Below the pieces are notes generated by a model that saw only the letters and a list, made by a program, of their open reading frames with translations, was not told where the DNA came from and did not search any database. Position numbers and translations under genes: made by a program. A stretch of DNA of 64,000 bases from Shewanella schlegeliana (GTDB taxonomy: Bacteria; Pseudomonadota; Gammaproteobacteria; Enterobacterales; Shewanellaceae). The stretch's first letter is position 1, and every line of letters starts with the position of its first letter. The stretch covers positions 1 to 64,000 of the forward strand of contig NZ_JAESVD010000014.1 in the NCBI RefSeq assembly GCF_016765635.1. The letters run 5' to 3'. Of the stretch, positions 1 through 8,324 are shown piece after piece.

Positions 1-14
1 AAATTTACCAAATT

Positions 15-133
15 TGTCTGGAAACCATAGAGCTGTGGTCCCACCTGAATCCATTCCGAACTCAGAAGTGAAACACAGTATCGCCGATGGTAGTGTGGGG
101 TCTCCCCATGTGAGAGTAGGTCATTTCCAGGCG
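15..133 (+). rRNA. rrf: 5S ribosomal RNA
   Basis: The stretch matches the gammaproteobacterial 5S rRNA consensus from its TGTCTGG 5' end to the complementary CCAGGC 3' end. It contains the conserved internal segments CCGAACTCAGAAGTGAAAC and GGGGTCTCCCCATG. The first and last bases pair to form helix I. It is presumably the last gene of an rrn operon whose 16S and 23S genes lie upstream of the window. A strong terminator follows. Exact ends could shift by 1-2 bases. Confidence 0.97.
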
Positions 134-142
134 CTAAATACA

Positions 143-180
143 CGAAAAAGCCCTAGCAGAAAACGCTAGGGCTTTTTTCG
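143..180. terminator. Bidirectional intrinsic terminator after the 5S gene
   Basis: A perfect 9-bp stem (AGCCCTAGC / GCTAGGGCT) with a 7-base loop is flanked by an A-run on the left and a T-run on the right, so it can work in both directions. It closes the rrn operon. Confidence 0.93.
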
Positions 181-244
181 TATATGCGCTCCGCGAAAAG
201 AACTACTCCCGACGTCGCCCCGCCGCTGAGCGGGGTCCCCAGCT

Positions 245-342
245 TCGTAACGAGTTACTCGCGCTACAAAGCCCTTGAATGCGTTGCATCCAGAGCAGGG
301 CTTCTTCGCCCCCATGTGTTCGCTGCGCGAACCGAGGGCGAT
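245..342 (+). repeat. Diverged direct repeat, copy 1 (98 bp)
   Basis: This segment recurs exactly 401 bp downstream with about 15 mismatches by my count and no gaps. It lies in the roughly 790-bp stretch between the 5S gene and the first flagellar-side gene, where no standard gene is visible. In one frame both copies encode a related peptide that contains YSRYKALEC, but both reading frames are short and lack a good start context. The repeat could be a remnant of an rrn-flanking duplication or a degraded gene. Confidence 0.75.
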
Positions 343-645
343 TATAGCTCCAGCATAATCGACACATCCGCCATCTGATGTTTAGTATTAACAAATGCCT
401 TTGTGACATGGTCAATGATGTTCCTGACATCATTATGACATTTACCATATCCCTATGGGGCAGATGCCGAGGAAAGGCCTCGGCGGTCGCCAGCCGCTGA
501 GCATGGCCAGAAATTGCGTCTATGCATTTTTGGCATTCGCACTTTGATACCTCCTTGCACAAAAGCCAGCTCGACATCCTTGTCTCTCGTTTGAGAGCAT
601 ATGGCTTTCGCCATTCTCAGCATCTATCTGCCTTGCTCTCCTGTC

Positions 646-743
646 TCGTAACAAATTACTCGCGCTACAAAGCTCTTGAATGCATTGCATCCAAAGCAGG
701 GCTTATTAGTCTTCATGTGTTCGTTGCGCGACACAAGGGCGAC
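646..743 (+). repeat. Diverged direct repeat, copy 2 (98 bp)
   Basis: Second copy of the 98-bp segment. Several differences are synonymous in the shared frame but many are not. Around it the DNA holds an 8-bp inverted repeat at 414-434 and a hairpin with 9-bp arms (TAGCCCGTT / AACGGGCTA) at 930-955. The latter is close to the stop of the minus-strand gene at 974 and may help end that transcript. Confidence 0.75.
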
Positions 744-973
744 TCTCTAGAGCTAATCTTACTTTTGCAATCTGTCGCGTATAAGCAAGCTTGCGCATTC
801 AATTAGAGCGTGGTTAATGTTGTTGGTTTTAACTCTGCATCGAAAGAGGGGGGATATTTAGGATAGTCGTTGCTTGAAATCAGTTGCTGAGATAAATGTA
901 AGCTTTACATGGTGATCTATCGGTTGCTATAGCCCGTTATACAGGCAACGGGCTAGGCAATGACGGCGGGGCG

Positions 974-1258
974 CTAAAAGAAAAAGAAGTAGGCGATAAG
1001 AACAAATGACAATAAGGCCCCGATGATGACTGGATAGATCTGATATCCATCTTCTGCTCTTCGTGCGCGTCTAAAGCATAGGTTAACTAGGATTAGGTTA
1101 AATACAGCTACCATTACAGAAGTAATTGCTCCGTGCTGAAATGACATATTTTTGATCTCGACAATAAGGTAGATCAAAGCAATCCAGTCAAATATTATTA
1201 GGTATAGAAAGAGCTTTTGTAAGGCATCGGGCCCTTTTCGCTCGTATGAAGCAGGCAT
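974..1258 (-). CDS. Small inner-membrane protein at the end of the stator operon
   Basis: A 94-residue protein that I cannot assign to a named family. Three hydrophobic segments (about residues 14-34, 44-64 and 75-94) separated by short basic stretches (RRARR) predict an integral inner-membrane protein. The ATG at 1258 is chosen over an upstream in-frame ATG because AAGGAGATC lies 6-7 bases before it. It is the last gene before the rrn side and reads in the same direction as the PilZ-like gene and lafTU. It may be co-transcribed with them, but the 45-bp gap leaves this open. No function can be inferred beyond membrane location. Confidence 0.7.
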   Translation of the reverse strand: MPASYERKGPDALQKLFLYLIIFDWIALIYLIVEIKNMSFQHGAITSVMVAVFNLILVNLCFRRARRAEDGYQIYPVIIGALLSFVLIAYFFFF

Positions 1259-1303
1259 TGTGATCTCCTTGTTTGTCACTGAATACCTAGATTGTATAAA
1301 CCA

Positions 1304-1744
1304 CTAAACCTGTGGTGACCGACTCAAGTTGTAGATTTTATTGGTGATGTAACCTATCTGTCTTTCGTCTCGTTCTGTCCATCTTGCGCCGATAAAGTTA
1401 AGTTTGTGATTAATTTTCGCAACGCGCATAACCTGAATCTGAAAGTATTCTTCTCCTAAGCATATAAAGATGGTCTGCTTGGGTTGTAAGTTACAGCGGC
1501 TAATTAATCCTACCCCTCCCAAACCAATATCTTTAATGTTGGCTATGCCGATGTTTTTACTCATTAAACAGTATTTTTTTACTAGTGAAACGGTTACACC
1601 ATCGCAGGCAAAACGAATATCTTGATGGTTGCTTTCCCTCAGGCTAAACCTTGTATGTTGCCGGCCTTCTTCCTGCTCTTTCTGAGTTTTAGGCTGTTTA
1701 TCAGCAGGGATAAATTCAGCCTGGATTATTATTGGGTCGTCCAT
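1304..1744 (-). CDS. PilZ-like domain protein, possible c-di-GMP effector of the lateral motor
   Basis: A 146-residue soluble protein with the layout of a PilZ domain: an RxxxR motif (RQHTR, residues 28-32), then a beta-rich core with DIGLGG at residues 72-77 where canonical PilZ has (D/N)xSxxG, and a late GARW strand end. The serine of the second motif is replaced by glycine, so c-di-GMP binding may be weakened or altered. The start overlaps the 3' end of lafU by 16 bp, which implies translational coupling to the stator genes. By analogy with YcgR it could brake or tune the motor in response to c-di-GMP. The fold and position support this, but it is inference. It could instead be a degenerate PilZ that no longer binds nucleotide. 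Confidence 0.7.
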   Translation of the reverse strand: MDDPIIIQAEFIPADKQPKTQKEQEEGRQHTRFSLRESNHQDIRFACDGVTVSLVKKYCLMSKNIGIANIKDIGLGGVGLISRCNLQPKQTIFICLGEEYFQIQVMRVAKINHKLNFIGARWTERDERQIGYITNKIYNLSRSPQV

Positions 1745-2742
1745 TGCTGTGGATATCTTGTTCGCGGTTGGTTTGCCTCGGCAACTCGCTTTGCCTGTTG
1801 TAGCTCATCACTTGGGGCGGGTTGCTCTGACGGCAGTCCCATCATTTGACGCAACTGTTCTTCAGCCTCTGACGTCATGACCAATACTTCTATGCGTCGG
1901 TTTGCCGCAGCAGCAGGGTCGTTAATGATATAAGGTGCTTGGTCAGCCATCCCTGTTACCTGAATAACTTGGCTGCGTCTAAGTCCGCCATACTCGAGTA
2001 CTCTTCTGGCGAGCAGGGCGCGTTTGCTTGACAGTTCCCAGTTGGTGAATACCTTGCCTGCGTACTGGCTAGAGTCAGTATGTCCTGAGATAGTGATCTT
2101 ATTCTCCACTTTACTTAGAAGTGGCCCTAGAGCCATTAACAGATCTTCGAAGTAAGGCTTCATCTCTGAGCTTCCACGAGTAAACATAAATTGATGTATA
2201 TTATCGTGCATTAAGATCCGCACACCTTGAGGGACAACTTGTAGCTCCACGTTGGCCCCCATGCTGACATCTTTAATGACCTGATCGATTTCTCTGGCGA
2301 GGAATTCAAGTTGAGCCTGAGTTTCAAACTTGCCTGGCACTAAAGAATTTAACTCAGGACCTTTGCCTGCCTTGGCATTTTCATCACCATTTGGAATACG
2401 GTTATGCATAGCCGGGCCACTGCGATCGGCTCCAGTGGATGTTGCTGGTAACACCGCCTGCTGAACCCCGATACTGGCCTCAAAGTCTACCATTGAGGGC
2501 GCACTGCTGAGATCAAATGGATTGATAGAACCTGTGGCATACAGATCACCTCTGAGGTATTGCACTATCATGGCTCGCTCTTGCTGATCGGCTATCTGCA
2601 TGATCCAGAGCACCATAAATAGTGCCATCATGGCCAAGGTAAAGTCGGCGAATGCTACTTTCCAGGCGCCACCATGGGCGGCTTTGGCTTTAGAACGCTT
2701 CTTACGACGAACGATGATGGCTTGATCGGGTCTGGCTGCCAT
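1729..2742 (-). CDS. lafU: Lateral flagellar stator protein LafU (MotB-like)
   Basis: A 337-residue stator B subunit that anchors the lateral motor's ion channel to peptidoglycan. A basic N-terminus is followed by one membrane span (about residues 29-49) containing the channel aspartate D33 in AFADFTL. An OmpA/MotB peptidoglycan-binding domain with ISGHTDSS at 218-225 occupies the C-terminal third. The ATG at 2742 overlaps the lafT stop by one base (TAATG). A longer TTG-initiated version is possible but would extend into lafT. In the Vibrio lateral system the stators are proton driven; the ion used here is not proven by sequence. Confidence 0.93.
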   Translation of the reverse strand: MAARPDQAIIVRRKKRSKAKAAHGGAWKVAFADFTLAMMALFMVLWIMQIADQQERAMIVQYLRGDLYATGSINPFDLSSAPSMVDFEASIGVQQAVLPATSTGADRSGPAMHNRIPNGDENAKAGKGPELNSLVPGKFETQAQLEFLAREIDQVIKDVSMGANVELQVVPQGVRILMHDNIHQFMFTRGSSEMKPYFEDLLMALGPLLSKVENKITISGHTDSSQYAGKVFTNWELSSKRALLARRVLEYGGLRRSQVIQVTGMADQAPYIINDPAAAANRRIEVLVMTSEAEEQLRQMMGLPSEQPAPSDELQQAKRVAEANQPRTRYPQQWTTQ

Positions 2743-3599
2743 TAGCTTTTCTGCTCCACCATCCAACGCTCAAGTTCGATAAATGTTGGACGGTTTTCAC
2801 TCTGGATCTGTTTGCGACCGGCATCGATGGCAAGCATTGGCGGCTTACCTTTTGCAAAAGCTGCTAGCATAGCTGCGACACAACGCATCTGGGCTGATTT
2901 ACGCTCAACTAAGTGCTCTAGGGCCTTCGATAAAGGGTCAAATATGCAGTAACAAGCGAAGATACCGATAAAGGTACCGACTAAGGCGGCGGCAACTTTG
3001 ACGCCAATCATAGTGATTGGGCCATCGATGTTCGACATGGTAATAATGATCCCCATTACTGCCGCAAGAATACCGAAGCCCGGCATAGCTTCGGCGACTT
3101 TATTCAGTGCGTGTGAGGGGCGCATTCTATCTTCGTCGATACGATGGATCTCCTCCTCTAGCATATGCTCTAAGTCATGAGCCGACATCTTGCCGATAGA
3201 TTGCAGTCTTAGGTTATCTATCAGGAAGTTAAGCACATTTGGGTGCTCTAGTACCGCAGGGTACATGAGGAAGAGTGAGCTTTCTCTAGGCTTCTCTATA
3301 TGGTCGTCTAGTACTCGCAGTCCCTGAGACTGAATCTGCGCCATTAACATGCCCATTAAACCAAAGAGCTGTGGATAGAGTTCAGGGTCTTCCTGTTCAA
3401 CTTTGACCAACTCTCTGAGTTGTTCATACATCTCAAGTAAAACAGGTTTAGGGTTCGCGATAATAAGTGCCCCTACACCTGCACCAAAAATGATTAGGAT
3501 TTCGGCTGGCTGCCAGAGGGAGATCAATGCTCCTCCTGCCCACACGTATCCACCAAATACCGACAAGAGAATTATCACTAGCCCTAACAGTTTGCTCAT
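2742..3599 (-). CDS. lafT: Lateral flagellar stator protein LafT (MotA-like)
   Basis: A 285-residue MotA/TolQ-family protein that forms the ion channel with LafU and pushes on FliG. It shows two N-terminal membrane spans, a large charged cytoplasmic loop, and two C-terminal spans. The loop contains the MotA pattern RPSHALNKVAEAMPGFGILA, and after it GPITMIGVKVAAALVGTFIG begins the third span. The gene lies 14 bp after lafS and overlaps lafU, so the three are probably one transcript. Length and gene order match the lafS-lafT-lafU block of Vibrio parahaemolyticus. Confidence 0.94.
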   Translation of the reverse strand: MSKLLGLVIILLSVFGGYVWAGGALISLWQPAEILIIFGAGVGALIIANPKPVLLEMYEQLRELVKVEQEDPELYPQLFGLMGMLMAQIQSQGLRVLDDHIEKPRESSLFLMYPAVLEHPNVLNFLIDNLRLQSIGKMSAHDLEHMLEEEIHRIDEDRMRPSHALNKVAEAMPGFGILAAVMGIIITMSNIDGPITMIGVKVAAALVGTFIGIFACYCIFDPLSKALEHLVERKSAQMRCVAAMLAAFAKGKPPMLAIDAGRKQIQSENRPTFIELERWMVEQKS

Positions 3600-3613
3600 A
3601 CTACCTCACCTGC

Positions 3614-4336
3614 TTACCGTTCCCATTGTTGATAGATATTCTGAAGCTGTTTAACTGCTTGTTTATGCAGCTGACAAATACGAGTTTCAGTTAACCCCAA
3701 GGTTGCGGCAATTTCTTTTAAATTGAGTTCATGTTGATAGTAAAGCGACAGGATCAGCTGTTCTCTTTTGTTTAATTTTGAAATAGCCTGAAATAAACAT
3801 TCTTTTGCTGAAAATTGCTCCAACACATCATTCTTATCGACAAAATGACCGCCTTCGCTTATGAGTTCATCTAAGCTGCGCATCGACTCAGATTGGGAGG
3901 CAAATAGCCGCTCTCGGTACTCGGTCTCACTCAAGCCCATTGCCTCAGCAACCTCTTTATCTGTTGGTTCTCTCTCTAATAGCCGAGTTAGCTGCCTAAC
4001 GGTATCGTTAAGTTCGTGGGCCTGCTGCCTTACTGGGCGAGGCCGCCAATCTTGACGCCGCAGCTCATCAAGAATAGCGCCACGAATACGCTGGCCTGCG
4101 AATGAGATAAAGCCATTATCGTATTCCCCGGGGTAACGTCTCGCTGCTTCGAGTAGCGCCATCATGCCTATCTGTTCCATATCTTCAATAGCGAGAACGG
4201 AGCCACAGTGACTTCTAAGCTGTGATACTGAACGCTTAACTAAAGGCAGATACTGCACCATCACCTGACTCTCGGATTGACGGTTCATCACGCTATCTTC
4301 AGAAACTTCTTGGTAGGCAGATTGTGCTGCATTCAT
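3614..4336 (-). CDS. lafS: Lateral flagellar sigma-28 factor LafS (FliA family)
   Basis: A 240-residue alternative sigma factor that directs RNA polymerase to late lateral flagellar promoters such as that of lafA. Region 2 is visible around AIEDMEQIGMMALLEAARRY and FISFAGQRIRGAILDELR. Region 3 follows, and region 4 has a helix-turn-helix ending LTETRICQLHKQAVKQLQ. The anti-sigma factor FlgM is encoded in the same locus on the other strand. AAAGG lies a short way upstream of the chosen ATG. It sits between fliL and lafT with gaps under 20 bp, which supports one operon. Confidence 0.94.
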   Translation of the reverse strand: MNAAQSAYQEVSEDSVMNRQSESQVMVQYLPLVKRSVSQLRSHCGSVLAIEDMEQIGMMALLEAARRYPGEYDNGFISFAGQRIRGAILDELRRQDWRPRPVRQQAHELNDTVRQLTRLLEREPTDKEVAEAMGLSETEYRERLFASQSESMRSLDELISEGGHFVDKNDVLEQFSAKECLFQAISKLNKREQLILSLYYQHELNLKEIAATLGLTETRICQLHKQAVKQLQNIYQQWER

Positions 4337-4347
4337 AGCATAGGCCT

Positions 4348-4803
4348 TTATTGAATAACCATACGAGTAAACAGCACATCATCTAATTCGATAGCAAAAT
4401 CATTCTCGGCTAATACTGTGGATAGTAAGCCGTGAGCTTCTTTTTGCAGGGATTCGAATTGCTGCGCGTTATTGAGCTCATTGAAGTGCTTATGGGAAAA
4501 CATCTTCATTAGAGAGTTTTTAATAACAGGGTCGGCCTGTTTAATTGTGCTTTCTACATTCTGAGAGCGGCTTTTTAGTGCTAGCTCTAGCAGAAGGTAA
4601 TGGGGGTATTCATCACCGGGTATGGAGATGACAAATTTGTCGAGAGGGTAAAACTGGGCAGATTTTACTTCGGCTTCTTTAGCTTCAAAGGGGCCACCGA
4701 TAAGCTTTGGCGACTGCCAACCGACCCAGAAAATACCTGCTGTCCAAGAGACAACCAGAAGGGCGGTGATAATCCGTTTGCTGTTACTTTTAGTTGATGA
4801 CAT
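4348..4803 (-). CDS. fliL: Lateral FliL-like basal body protein (LafF)
   Basis: A 151-residue FliL-family protein. It has a short cytoplasmic N-terminus, one membrane span (about residues 11-28) and a periplasmic domain with the family pattern YPLDKFVISIPG followed by HYLLLELALKS. FliL associates with the stator and supports torque under load. Its place between fliK and lafS corresponds to lafF in the Vibrio lateral cluster. It is 14 bp downstream of fliK and 11 bp upstream of lafS. Confidence 0.9.
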   Translation of the reverse strand: MSSTKSNSKRIITALLVVSWTAGIFWVGWQSPKLIGGPFEAKEAEVKSAQFYPLDKFVISIPGDEYPHYLLLELALKSRSQNVESTIKQADPVIKNSLMKMFSHKHFNELNNAQQFESLQKEAHGLLSTVLAENDFAIELDDVLFTRMVIQ

Positions 4804-4817
4804 GAATAACTCCTAAA

Positions 4818-5966
4818 TTACGCGAGTAGATCGACCTGATCTTGTTGGGGGATATCAGCAGAGGCGAGTGATTCATGGAGACTTGCTGATGCTATAGCCG
4901 ATTGAGAACTGCCCTGATGCTTTTGTTGCTGCGGCTCGCCTTGGTTGATGTCGACATCAATTTGGCCACCATGATCCATTGCTAATTCGGCTCGCAATCT
5001 ATCTAGCCCCATCAATAGTGCGTCTCTTACCGATGAGTTAGCTGCGTGCATCTGGATATGTAGGCGATCGCCATCTAGGCGCACATTAAGCTCAATTTTT
5101 CCAAGTTCTGGAGGGTCGAGTCTTAGCTCTGCCTGTTTTATCTGTTGGTCTATTTGGAATCTAAGCTGCTCCCTCAGCGGCGAAAGCATCTCATGGCTCT
5201 GCTGTGGCAATGGAGCTGACTGTGAAACAGAAACGGGTCCCCACTGAGCAACACTGCTTTGAGTACGAGAGCTAGTTGCTAAAATCTGGTTTACCGAATC
5301 GATGGCGCTGCTGGTTCCGTTTTCAACCATGTTTGCTGAGAGCGTGGTTGAAAAAGGGTTGGTTGTGCCTTGAAAGGGGTTAAAACCTGCAAAGCTATCA
5401 GGCTTCATTGCACCTGATATTAATGGAAAGCTGCCGTTGGTCGCAGCCGTGTTGCCTATCTCTGTTCCCTGCGACGTGATCATGTTCAAGGGCAAGCTCT
5501 GTGCTCGAGTATCGAGAGTTTGTACTTGAGTGCTCGTAGCTTGTGTGGCCAATTGAGATTGATTTAAAGCTTGCTGGCTAAGCGATAAAAATGCTGGGGT
5601 TTGGCTACGCCCTTCTGTTGTTTGGTAAGTGGTGGCAGCAACTTGTGGCTCGATCGCCAATTGTGAGTTGCTATGGCGTGTCAGCTGAAGCGTTGCGGTC
5701 AGTGACTGATTAAGTGGCTGAGTCTCCCCTCTCGTTGAAAGATCCGCCATCGTGTGTGGTAGTCGTTCAGTGGAGGCTTGATGTGGTTGTATCAGTGAAA
5801 AAGGAGCCAGCGCCTGAGCGTACTGCTCAAACGAGTCATGTTCAGCTAGGTCGCAGTTAACGCAGTTCACAGTCCCTTGGTTACTTGCTTCTTTTATTGG
5901 AGTCGATGTGGCTGAGTTTGTCGCCGCTGAGGTGACTGATGTACTTGGCAATACTGGGCTAGTCAT
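4818..5966 (-). CDS. fliK: Lateral flagellar hook-length control protein FliK (LafE)
   Basis: A 382-residue secreted ruler/switch protein. The first ~250 residues are low-complexity and rich in Gln, Ser and Thr, as usual for the FliK ruler region. The C-terminal domain carries the conserved FliK pattern LRLDPPELGKIELNVRL followed by an amphipathic segment that contacts FlhB and ends hook export. The ATG overlaps the end of the fliT-like gene by 8 bp. It corresponds to lafE by position. Confidence 0.92.
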   Translation of the reverse strand: MTSPVLPSTSVTSAATNSATSTPIKEASNQGTVNCVNCDLAEHDSFEQYAQALAPFSLIQPHQASTERLPHTMADLSTRGETQPLNQSLTATLQLTRHSNSQLAIEPQVAATTYQTTEGRSQTPAFLSLSQQALNQSQLATQATSTQVQTLDTRAQSLPLNMITSQGTEIGNTAATNGSFPLISGAMKPDSFAGFNPFQGTTNPFSTTLSANMVENGTSSAIDSVNQILATSSRTQSSVAQWGPVSVSQSAPLPQQSHEMLSPLREQLRFQIDQQIKQAELRLDPPELGKIELNVRLDGDRLHIQMHAANSSVRDALLMGLDRLRAELAMDHGGQIDVDINQGEPQQQKHQGSSQSAIASASLHESLASADIPQQDQVDLLA

Positions 5967-6285
5967 TATCTACTCCGCCACTGACACAGGTTAGTTGATA
6001 GGCGGCTAGGCCATCTTGTTGCTGTTTAAACTGTGTCATCTCTTGCTTAAGCTGGTCTTTAGATTGATGTAACTGCTGCAACACTTGCTGATGAGTACGG
6101 GCTAAAGATTGGCGCGCAAGCAACTGCGAGCGGGAATTTGGTTTTCCCGCTCTTTTAAGGGCATTGGTCATTTTTTGGTTTACTAAAACCAACTTTTCCC
6201 AATTTTGAGCTTGGGCGTGAAATCGCAGCGCTTTTTCAAACTGCTGCCACTGCTCAATTGAGATTTGCCCAACCGGCTCTGACAT
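5959..6285 (-). CDS. fliT: FliT-like export chaperone (LafD)
   Basis: A 108-residue, almost entirely helical and Gln-rich protein in the position of lafD, between fliS and fliK. FliT-family proteins chaperone the filament cap FliD. Sequence similarity is weak across the family, so the call rests on position, size and predicted coiled-coil content. The first ATG overlaps fliS by 32 bp. No convincing alternative start is visible, so this overlap is kept but uncertain. Confidence 0.75.
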   Translation of the reverse strand: MSEPVGQISIEQWQQFEKALRFHAQAQNWEKLVLVNQKMTNALKRAGKPNSRSQLLARQSLARTHQQVLQQLHQSKDQLKQEMTQFKQQQDGLAAYQLTCVSGGVDND

Positions 6286-6634
6286 CGGTAATTACCTTAG
6301 TGATGGGTTCTAGGGCGGCAACGCTATTTTCAACGCTTGCGGTTACCAGTTGTCGACTGCAATAGTCATAAAGGCGGTTTAGGCCTGCCGCGACTTCGCC
6401 GCCATTTTCAATATCGAGCATGGAGTCGAGTCCATGGACGATATTGAGGCACTTATTGATACTCTGGCCTTTATCTTCATAGCTGCGGCGCTGCATAAAA
6501 CCTGCAGCGCGTTGGATCTCCTCTAATAGGCCGTCAAGCAACATGCGCACCATCTCATGAGGGTTTGCTGCTGCGGCTCTCGCGTCTAGAGAGGTTTGCT
6601 TATAAGCATTAAAGGGATCGTGCTCGTTCAACAT
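6254..6634 (-). CDS. fliS: Flagellin export chaperone FliS (LafC)
   Basis: A 126-residue helical chaperone that holds flagellin unfolded for export. It shows the family features: an N-terminal NPHEMVRMLLDGLLEEI helix and the central INKCLNIVHGLDSMLD helix. The gene begins 15 bp after fliD and corresponds to lafC in the Vibrio lateral cluster. Its client should be the LafA flagellin encoded just upstream. Confidence 0.93.
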   Translation of the reverse strand: MLNEHDPFNAYKQTSLDARAAAANPHEMVRMLLDGLLEEIQRAAGFMQRRSYEDKGQSINKCLNIVHGLDSMLDIENGGEVAAGLNRLYDYCSRQLVTASVENSVAALEPITKVITDVRAGWANLN

Positions 6635-6649
6635 TTTTTTGTTGTTTCC

Positions 6650-8032
6650 TTAATAAAACAGTGCGCTAGCTGAGTTTAATTGGCTGATGGTTGCTTCCAT
6701 TGCGGTAAATTGAGCTAGGTAAATTTGATACCTCTGTTCCATCTGTCTGTCGTGATTGTCCATGCTGGTTTCGACTCGCTCGATCTGTTTCTCCAAGTTC
6801 TCTTGCTTAAGATCCATAGAGCCTTGGAACTTGGTGAAAGGGTCGATGAGAGTATCGAGCCTGTCGATATAACTGCCAGAGTCGGTAAACATGGCTTGTA
6901 TCGCATCAGGGTCATCTTTGAGGGCTTTGGTTAGCTTATCCTGGTCGATATCGAGTTTGCCGTCTCGGCCCATCTCAACGCCGATATCCGATAGGCGCAT
7001 ACCGTTTGGCGCTGTATCGAAGATGGCATCACGCATATTTTGTTGCAGCATTCGAATGCTCGAATCACCCTTGAGTACGCCTAGCTGATCTTCTGTGATG
7101 GAAGAGTTGAAGTCGTCATCTTTATCATCTTTATCTTCATCGCTGTCATCTTTATCGTCATTTTCGTTATTGATATCGTCTAACTCTTCGCTGCCCATAG
7201 AGCGAGTGAGCTTATTTATCTCGTCCATCAAGTTATTGAAGATATCGACGAAGTCTTCAACGGCCTGTTCGCTGGCATCGGTATCTGATGCGATCTTAAT
7301 ACTGCTGCTTTCACCCACCGCATGGACTTTGTTGAGTTCGATAGAGACGCCATCGATGACATTGGCTAAGTTATTGCTGCTACTGGTGATATCGATGCCG
7401 TTGAGATTAACCTTGGCATCTTGTGCTGCGCGTCGCTCAGTCATGCCCCAATCGGCACCATTCATACTGACACTAATATTATTTTCTGCACCCGTAGCCG
7501 TAGATGAGAGCATTAGCTCAACCTGACCGCCAGTTCGTACAAGAGAAGCTTGTACGCCTGGATTGTCGGAATGCTCGTTGATCATGCCTGTGAGCTCTTT
7601 GACTGTGGCAGTCCCACTAGGGTTTAGTACCGACATATCAAGGCTAATGCTGTCAGCAGGATCTGAGCCAAGTTGGATCTCAATAACGCCGCTGGTGGGC
7701 AGCAGACTGTCTTCACTGCCGAAGCTCTTAGTTAATTGGTGCGCCTGAGCTAGTTGCTCGATATACAGGTCGTAGTTGCCCGTTGGTGCACCGCTCTCGA
7801 CCATGATCGAGGCATTATCATCGCTGATTGAAGAGGTTTTGCCTTCGAAGGCGTCGCCATTAATCTTTTCAAGATTGCTGGTCATCTTATCTAGACTACG
7901 TTCAAGGATCTTATAGGCATCAAGTTGTGCCTCATATTTGGTCATATTGCTTTCAAATATCTGATCTTTGCCCATACGTTCTGCGACGATAAGTTGTTCG
8001 GCGAATGAGGCGCCACCCATACCTGAAATCAT
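6650..8032 (-). CDS. fliD: Lateral filament cap protein FliD (LafB)
   Basis: A 460-residue filament cap (HAP2). The N-terminal ISGMGGASFAEQL and a C-terminal coiled coil ending in SQLNSASALFY form the usual D0/D1 ends. The ATG at 8032 has GGAGG 5 bases ahead, so the upstream in-frame extension is not used. Residues about 282-307 form an unusually acidic Asp/Asn-rich tract inserted before the C-terminal helices. A weak sigma-28-like match (TAACTTTT, 12 bases, GCCATTTG) lies about 25-55 bp upstream. The lafA terminator lies between lafA and this gene, so a separate promoter is expected. Confidence 0.93.
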   Translation of the reverse strand: MISGMGGASFAEQLIVAERMGKDQIFESNMTKYEAQLDAYKILERSLDKMTSNLEKINGDAFEGKTSSISDDNASIMVESGAPTGNYDLYIEQLAQAHQLTKSFGSEDSLLPTSGVIEIQLGSDPADSISLDMSVLNPSGTATVKELTGMINEHSDNPGVQASLVRTGGQVELMLSSTATGAENNISVSMNGADWGMTERRAAQDAKVNLNGIDITSSSNNLANVIDGVSIELNKVHAVGESSSIKIASDTDASEQAVEDFVDIFNNLMDEINKLTRSMGSEELDDINNENDDKDDSDEDKDDKDDDFNSSITEDQLGVLKGDSSIRMLQQNMRDAIFDTAPNGMRLSDIGVEMGRDGKLDIDQDKLTKALKDDPDAIQAMFTDSGSYIDRLDTLIDPFTKFQGSMDLKQENLEKQIERVETSMDNHDRQMEQRYQIYLAQFTAMEATISQLNSASALFY

Positions 8033-8272
8033 TTGATCCTCCAATCTTGCTGTTATGCAAATGGCAATCTTCATGCCAAAAGTTAAGTGTATGTTTTATG
8101 GTGTTTTTGCTTGTTTTAGGATGTGCGATGAGTTAATTGATTTTCCGTTAGTCGCAGGGGAAGGGAAGTATTGCTTCCGCTTGAGACTTGGGGGTTATGT
8201 TCGCTACAACCACGTAATTAGTAAGGCGACCTCAAGCTAGGGCCACTGAAGTATTGAGGGGAATTTGTTGTC

Positions 8273-8295
8273 AAAAAAAGGGCCCGAAGGCCCTT
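8273..8295 (-). terminator. Intrinsic terminator of lafA
   Basis: Reading the minus strand, a GC-rich hairpin AAGGGCC-TTC-GGGCCCTT is followed by a T-run. It lies 30 bp beyond the lafA stop and should end a highly expressed single-gene flagellin transcript. The 240 bp from here to fliD holds no gene. Confidence 0.9.
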
Positions 8296-8324
8296 GATAG
8301 AAAGTTGGGAGAATGGGGGGAAGA

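Noticed and set aside
184..806. Short plus-strand frames of 64 and 94 codons after the 5S gene
   Set aside because: They share a peptide because of the repeated DNA, have no good ribosome sites and differ by many non-synonymous changes. I treat them as repeats rather than genes.
7095..7526. 143-codon plus-strand frame rich in Ser and Leu
   Set aside because: It is antisense to fliD; its composition just mirrors the Asp-rich tract on the coding strand.
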